Shown: positions 60,201-64,000 of the stretch, piece after piece | How the letters are laid out: each line of letters opens with the position of its first letter | Position numbering within the stretch: position 1 is the first letter of the stretch | DNA from: Paenibacillus lactis | Lineage (GTDB): Bacteria > Bacillota > Bacilli > Paenibacillales > Paenibacillaceae | Assembly (NCBI RefSeq): GCF_017873605.1 | Contig: NZ_JAGGKI010000017.1 | Location: forward strand, 1 to 64,000 | DNA: 64,000 nucleotides | Reading direction: 5' to 3' | Translations under genes and position numbers: made by a program | The notes under the pieces: generated by a model | Database searches by the model: none | The model's input: only the letters and a program-made list of their open reading frames with translations | Told to the model about the DNA's origin: nothing

Positions 60201-63200
60201 GACAGTTTTTTTGATTTGGCCATAGGGAATGTTCCTTTCGGCGGGTATGGTGTGGCGGATAAACGCTACGACAAGCACAAGTTTCTCATTCACGATTACT
60301 TCTTTGCGAAAACATTGGACAAAGTGCGTCCGGGCGGCATTATTGCCTTTATTACGTCCAAAGGAACGATGGATAAACAGAACCCGGCTGTCCGCAAGTA
60401 TATTGCGGAACGGGCAGAATTGCTGGGTGCGGTTCGTTTGCCGAACAACGCTTTTCAGTCCAACGCCGGAACGGAAGTGACGGCGGATATTTTGTTTCTG
60501 CAAAAGCGCGACCGAATGGTGACTGTCACCGAACAAAGTGTGGAATGGATTGGCTTGGCAGAGACAGCCGAAGGCGTGCCGATCAATGCGTACTTTGCTG
60601 CGCATCCTGACATGGTGCTTGGGACGATGGCGTTTGATGACCGGATGTATGGCAATAGACAGGAGACGACTTGCAACCCGTACCCGGATGCTAATTTAAG
60701 CGAACTGCTGGGAGAAGCACTGACCAATATCCATGCCGATTGGGTGGAGGTTGAGAGGGAAGTAATGCCGGATGAAGAAGACACGTCCCTCCCGGCCGAT
60801 CCGACCGTGCGCAATTTCAGTTATACCCTTGTGGACGGCCAACTGTATTACCGCGAAAACAGCCGGATGCACCGAGTGGACACGTCGGCCACGGCCGCCG
60901 GGCGAATCAAAGGTATGATCCGATTGCGGGATACGGTGCGCGAACTGATCGAATACCAGACGGAAGATTATAGCGACGAAGAGATCCGGGAACAGCAGCG
61001 GAAATTGAATGCGCAGTATGATCGTTTTACCGCCCAATACGGTCTGATCAACAGCCGCGCCAACAGCCTGGCATTCGCCGACGATAGCGCCTATTTTTTA
61101 CTTTGTTCATTGGAAGTGCTCGACGAGGAAGGGAAGCTGCTACGCAAAGCCGATATGTTCACGAAGCGTACGATTCGGCAGCGCACGACCGTTCGGCATG
61201 TGGAAACGGCAGAGGAAGCGCTGGGCGTCTCCATTGGAGAAAAAGCACGTGTCGATCTCCCCTATATGCAAGAATTGACCGACATGACAACGGAACAGCT
61301 TGTTCAGGAGTTGCGCGGCGTGATCTTCCCCAACCCGGAAAGACTGGATGAGAAAGGACAGCCGGTTTTTGAAACGGCGGACGCTTATTTGTCTGGCAAC
61401 GTTCGTGACAAACTTCTGATTGCACGGCGTGCCGCCGAAATGGATGCAGAGCGGTACGGCGAAAATGTCAAAGCATTAGAAGCGGTGCAGCCGAAAGATT
61501 TGGATGCTTCCGAGATTGATGTGCGGTTAGGAGCGACGTGGCTTCCTCCGGAAGTGATCCGGGAGTTTATATTCGAACTGGTGGACACGCCATACATGTT
61601 CCGGCAGTCTATCGACGTCTTGTATTCCGAATATACAGCTGCCTGGAATGTCCGAGGGAAAAGCAATGACCGCAGCAACAACATTAAAGCCAACGTGACC
61701 TTCGGAACGAATCGTGTGAATGCGTATAAGATTTTGGAAGATACCTTAAATTTGCGAGATGTGCGCATTTTCGATACCGTGCTGGAGAATGGCGTGGAAA
61801 AGCGCGTTTTGAACAAGCAAGAGACCGCAATTGCCCAACAAAAGCAGGAGATGCTGAAAGAAGCGTTCCGCGATTGGATTTGGAAAGACCCGCAGAGGCG
61901 GGAACGATTAACGCGTTTGTATAATGATCGTTTCAATGCGATCCGCCCGCGCGAGTACGATGGCAGTCATATTCGGTTTACGGGAATGAATCCGGAAATC
62001 CGGCTGCGCCAACATCAAGTCAATGCGGTTGCCCGGGCGCTGTATGGAGGCAATTCCCTTTTTGCTCATTGTGTAGGCGCAGGCAAAACGTTTGCCATGA
62101 CCGCTGCGGCCATGGAAAGCAAGCATCTTGGCTTATGCAGCAAAAGCATGTTCGTTGTTCCTAATCATTTGACGGAGCAGTGGGCAGCGGAGTTTTTGCA
62201 GCTATATCCATCGGCGAATATTCTGGTGGCGACCAAGAAGGACTTTGAAACGAAAAACCGCAAAACGTTTTGCGCGCGGATTGCCACCGGCGACTATGAC
62301 GCGATCATCATCGGACATTCGCAGTTTGAGAAAATTCCCATATCGATGGAGCGCCAACGTCAACAACTGGAGGAACAAATTTACGAGATCACAAGCGGCA
62401 TTCGCGAGCTGAAGGAGGCCAAGGGCGAACGGTACGCGATCAAGCAACTGGAGAAGACGAGGAAGACGCTGCAAGCCAAGCTGGCAAAGCTGAACGATAC
62501 CAGCCGCAAGGATGATGTGGTCACCTTCGAGGAGCTGGGCGTAGATCGGCTATTCGTGGACGAGGCCGATTCGTACAAAAACCTGTTTCTTTACACGAAA
62601 ATGCGCAATGTGGCCGGACTGTCGCAAACCGAAGCGCAGAAGTCGTCGGACATGTTTGCCAAATGCCGCTATCTGGACGAACTGACCGGAGGCCGGGGTA
62701 TCATCTTTGCGACGGGTACGCCGATCTCCAATTCCATTACGGAAATGTATACGATGCAGCGCTACTTGCAATATGAGCGGCTGCGAAAGCAAGGATTGCA
62801 ACATTTTGATTCCTGGGCTTCGACGTTTGGCGAGACGGTCACGGCGATTGAACTGGCACCGGAAGGAACGGGCTATCGGGCGAAAACCCGGTTTGCCCGT
62901 TTTTACAATTTGCCGGAACTGATGAATATGTTCAAGGAAGTGGCTGACATCCAGACGGCGGACATGCTCCAGCTTCCCGTACCGAAATCCCATTTCCACA
63001 ATGTTGCCGTGCCGCCAAGCGACTTCCAGCGGGAAATGGTCGCGGATCTCGCCCACCGTGCTGAGCGGGTGCGAGCCAAGGAAGTAGAGCCGCACGAAGA
63101 CAATATGCTCAAGATTACGAATGATGGGCGTAAGCTGGCACTGGATCAACGGCTGGCCAATCCGATGTTGCCCGATGACGAAGGCAGTAAAGTGAGCGTT

Positions 63201-64000
63201 TGTGCGGACAATGTGTTTCGGCTATGGAAGGAACACGAGGAAAAGCGGCTAGCCCAACTGGTGTTTTGCGATCTATCCATCCCAAAGCAAGACGGAACGT
63301 TCAATGTGTATGACGAACTGCGACGCAAGCTGACAGAGAAAGGGGTGCCTACCGAGGAGATTGCGTACATTCACGATGCCAACACCGAGGTGAAGAAAAA
63401 GGAACTGTTCGCCAAGGTGCGGACTGGCCAGATTCGTATACTGCTCGGATCGACATTTAAAATGGGGGCGGGCACCAATGTGCAAACGAAGCTGATTGCG
63501 CTTCATGATCTCGATTGCCCTTGGCGCCCGCGCGACCTGGAGCAGCGAAGCGGACGCATTATCCGGCAAGGCAATGAGAATAGCGAGGTACACATTTTTC
63601 GGTATGTGACGGAGAACACGTTCGACGCTTATTTGTATCAGACGCTGGAGAATAAACAGCGCTTTATCTCGCAAATCATGACCAGTAAATCGCCGGTACG
63701 TTCTGCCGAGGATATCGATGAAGCAGCCCTTTCTTATGCCGAAGTCAAGGCGCTGGCAACCGGTAATCCGTATATCAAAGAGAAGATGGACCTGGATATC
63801 CAGGTTTCCAAGCTTAAGCTGCTCAAGGCTAATCACTTGAGCCAACGCTACGCATTGGAGGATCGGTTGCTGAAAGTATTGCCGCAACAAGTCAAATCTA
63901 CAGAAGATCGAATTGCCGGATATGAACAGGATGTCGCTCTATATCTGCGTTCCAAATCGGCTGTGCCGGAGGGAACGGATGAATCCAAGTTCCCAGGTAT
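57207..64000 (+). CDS. Giant DNA methylase-helicase of conjugative element (partial)
   Basis: At least 2,264 residues; the frame is open to the window edge. The N-terminal domain (about 1-110) carries YPFQDQLLIYAQRPDATACASIDVWN. A disordered Asp/Arg/Pro-rich linker covers about 270-400. An N6-adenine methylase-like domain has motif I ILEPSCGIGNFFG (about 938-950) and motif IV as NVPFGGY (about 1008), not NPPY. The SNF2/DEAD helicase has GAGKTF (about 1622), VDEADS (about 1783), TGTPISNS and QRSGRIIRQGN (about 2112). The start is TTG, 10 bases after GGAG. Such proteins are hallmarks of Tn1549-class elements and may protect or process incoming DNA. Residues 284-397 are encoded by the same DNA as tnpV in another frame. 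Confidence 0.88.
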   Translation, partial: MTAKIQHIVDLSVHTARTVVEHPDRWADFLSTAAWNYKYPFQDQLLIYAQRPDATACASIDVWNKRLNRWVKRGAKGIALIEDRGNHFGLRHVFDISDTQSRDPRPVSLWRMEPGDIAVVTETLNNAFGEQEPDAAWPNALLSAARNAVDDNSSDYVDLLVRELEGSLLEELERQPVEVLFRQIVYHSVAYMALTRCGMNAPHYIGREDLSGIGNFNTLPALSQLGAAISDIAEMMLREIESTIRVQRRVERQTSQARDVRTVARETALTQNEAKRLPERTDEHGSDLHPSRGLSAARPDTDRGSSTDRQVWDVAQKLPENREERHIRQPAALGRTAPASDGNRPVGADAARTDDERTAPSAPGPGQSERSAGLDGLHEQPEATGGGDHSDRTDLQLKWYDRKTEDRSLPFFHDHHAINDLLRTAPLLKSKSEIEAFFAAHENEGERALYVRSLFAPGQSELTLDEDLLIGYEPYRNVLHLWTGPATEPTAQSFYDWEVIAGHINSMIVLNEFDPARKTEPSVQQQTLFMEQAEADTASAFVWPQAVIDAILQQGSGFANSKYRIALHFQQSLSEKENAEFLKREYGTGGRAPVLIGTDIYEHHDSKGITLTRRSMTDQEQKLVLPWMKVQKRIGELLAAGRYLNRLETERLPAFAEQLEGRRGQMAEEASARERLEQEHPSSSQQSETMERKQARYAYAPGDTVFFGADEYEILLVENGNVMLRDVHFPLFTKELERRDFERILRENPLNDHLLTDEQGVETEAEEPAGKEIEPELSDGDEPKSASASLQLTEQVSDEAHNEEAPSAPSAVEDVRSVAPQTTAVNYRITDDQLGHGGAKVKYGFNVAAIRLLKQLELEGRQATADEQVVLARYVGWGGIPQVFDEANAQWTAEYAELQSLLEPDEYASARASTLNAHYTSPVVIKAIYGCLERMGFRNGNILEPSCGIGNFFGLVPESFQDSQLFGVELDSITGRIAKQLYPQATIAISGFEETALPDSFFDLAIGNVPFGGYGVADKRYDKHKFLIHDYFFAKTLDKVRPGGIIAFITSKGTMDKQNPAVRKYIAERAELLGAVRLPNNAFQSNAGTEVTADILFLQKRDRMVTVTEQSVEWIGLAETAEGVPINAYFAAHPDMVLGTMAFDDRMYGNRQETTCNPYPDANLSELLGEALTNIHADWVEVEREVMPDEEDTSLPADPTVRNFSYTLVDGQLYYRENSRMHRVDTSATAAGRIKGMIRLRDTVRELIEYQTEDYSDEEIREQQRKLNAQYDRFTAQYGLINSRANSLAFADDSAYFLLCSLEVLDEEGKLLRKADMFTKRTIRQRTTVRHVETAEEALGVSIGEKARVDLPYMQELTDMTTEQLVQELRGVIFPNPERLDEKGQPVFETADAYLSGNVRDKLLIARRAAEMDAERYGENVKALEAVQPKDLDASEIDVRLGATWLPPEVIREFIFELVDTPYMFRQSIDVLYSEYTAAWNVRGKSNDRSNNIKANVTFGTNRVNAYKILEDTLNLRDVRIFDTVLENGVEKRVLNKQETAIAQQKQEMLKEAFRDWIWKDPQRRERLTRLYNDRFNAIRPREYDGSHIRFTGMNPEIRLRQHQVNAVARALYGGNSLFAHCVGAGKTFAMTAAAMESKHLGLCSKSMFVVPNHLTEQWAAEFLQLYPSANILVATKKDFETKNRKTFCARIATGDYDAIIIGHSQFEKIPISMERQRQQLEEQIYEITSGIRELKEAKGERYAIKQLEKTRKTLQAKLAKLNDTSRKDDVVTFEELGVDRLFVDEADSYKNLFLYTKMRNVAGLSQTEAQKSSDMFAKCRYLDELTGGRGIIFATGTPISNSITEMYTMQRYLQYERLRKQGLQHFDSWASTFGETVTAIELAPEGTGYRAKTRFARFYNLPELMNMFKEVADIQTADMLQLPVPKSHFHNVAVPPSDFQREMVADLAHRAERVRAKEVEPHEDNMLKITNDGRKLALDQRLANPMLPDDEGSKVSVCADNVFRLWKEHEEKRLAQLVFCDLSIPKQDGTFNVYDELRRKLTEKGVPTEEIAYIHDANTEVKKKELFAKVRTGQIRILLGSTFKMGAGTNVQTKLIALHDLDCPWRPRDLEQRSGRIIRQGNENSEVHIFRYVTENTFDAYLYQTLENKQRFISQIMTSKSPVRSAEDIDEAALSYAEVKALATGNPYIKEKMDLDIQVSKLKLLKANHLSQRYALEDRLLKVLPQQVKSTEDRIAGYEQDVALYLRSKSAVPEGTDESKFPG
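58057..58398 (+). CDS. tnpV: TnpV-like protein, encoded inside the helicase gene
   Basis: 113 residues matching the TnpV family (PF14198) as I know it: EVTYTRQGGYLLPDLTL, IGKYGMLRKNYLKTEKKGTYASLL, LSGELHQHLTEIDRSARTQLEQTM, and the ending VEETILTELIYN. AAAGG lies 10 bases before the ATG at 58057; the frame is open from 58021. It lies wholly in the +1 frame of the giant helicase gene, whose own frame is uninterrupted here. TnpV has no known biochemical function. Confidence 0.85.
   Translation: MEVTYTRQGGYLLPDLTLTEDHQLIGKYGMLRKNYLKTEKKGTYASLLLSGELHQHLTEIDRSARTQLEQTMNELLRLHPAPDKASDPLGWTGYMNSLKQQVEETILTELIYN

Larger units (their letters stand above)
39745..64000 (+). mobile_element. Integrative conjugative element, left part (rlmD-inserted, Tn1549-like core)
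   Basis: The left boundary is placed at CATGTGGAGTGCGTA (39745-39759) in rlmD. It matches the core attachment sequence I recall for streptococcal rumA-inserted elements. Downstream genes are element-type: parA-parB, a Tad-like apparatus, paired small proteins, tnpV and the giant methylase-helicase of Tn1549-class elements. The genes look somewhat less GC-rich than the chromosomal genes before them. The right end, the integrase and the transfer genes are outside the window. Confidence 0.8.

Noticed and set aside
1..64000. tRNA or rRNA genes
   Set aside because: I looked for T-arm patterns and rRNA-like stretches and saw none. The element uses rlmD rather than a tRNA as its target.

Overview
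The window looks like the chromosome of a Paenibacillus-type, spore-forming, low-to-mid GC Firmicute. The reasons are an SLH-domain surface protein, a spo0M homologue, ywrABC-type chromate genes, ydbST, several CUT1 sugar ABC systems run by AraC-type regulators, strong AAAGGAGG ribosome binding sites, and a conjugative element of the clostridial Tn1549 type. No database search was possible; all names come from reading the translated sequence and motifs.

The chromosomal part is about 1-39,744. (1) 135-1798: a minus-strand operon with an Lrp/AsnC regulator and two half-size ChrA proteins. (2) 2319-3398: a secreted CapA-type phosphoesterase. (3) 3595-15596: two large secreted wall or polysaccharide-active proteins. 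One is a 2,036-residue NAGPA plus metallophosphatase protein with SLH anchor domains. The other is a GHL10-type glycoside hydrolase with Ig-like repeats. They share a nearly identical promoter with a palindrome between -35 and -10, and they share a carbohydrate-binding-like module. Between them lie a small monooxygenase-fold protein, a Gfo/Idh/MocA oxidoreductase and a GNAT acetyltransferase. (4) 15681-19807: ydbS-ydbT, a WYL-type regulator, and a GyrI-like protein containing an expanded 9-bp repeat. (5) 20121-25163: a PL3 pectate lyase convergent with a CUT1 sugar ABC operon and its AraC regulator, a likely pectin-oligomer locus. (6) 25345-26547: an acyltransferase, followed by a 29-30 bp minisatellite. 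(7) 26925-33009: a membrane AraC regulator divergent from an LplABC-type ABC operon. (8) 33817-35097: an FMN riboswitch controlling an EamA transporter. (9) 35343-37759: a NIF3 protein, a GntR regulator and spo0M. (10) 38167-39786: rlmD.

From about 39,745 to beyond the right edge the window is an integrative conjugative element. It is inserted in the 3' end of rlmD (rumA), at a sequence matching the core site used by streptococcal rumA-targeting elements as I recall it. The visible order is parA-parB, a complete-looking Tad/Flp-like assembly module, a large secreted repeat protein split by a frameshift, two tandem paralogous small proteins, a frameshifted HTH gene, and the start of a giant DNA methylase/SNF2-type helicase gene. 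The Tad-like module holds an SAF/CpaB-like protein, two TadZ/CpaE-like proteins with degenerate P-loops, a TadA ATPase, a TadB-TadC fusion, four pilin-like membrane proteins and a secreted stalk-domain protein. The integrase, relaxase, coupling protein and VirB4 are not in the window and are presumed to lie to the right.

The observations I rate highest are: a full tnpV gene encoded in the +1 frame inside the giant helicase gene; the Tad-like apparatus carried by a conjugative element; the rewritten rlmD C-terminus at the attachment site; the frameshift that splits the adhesin-like protein exactly inside a repeated domain; and the shared promoter/operator of the two giant wall-associated proteins.
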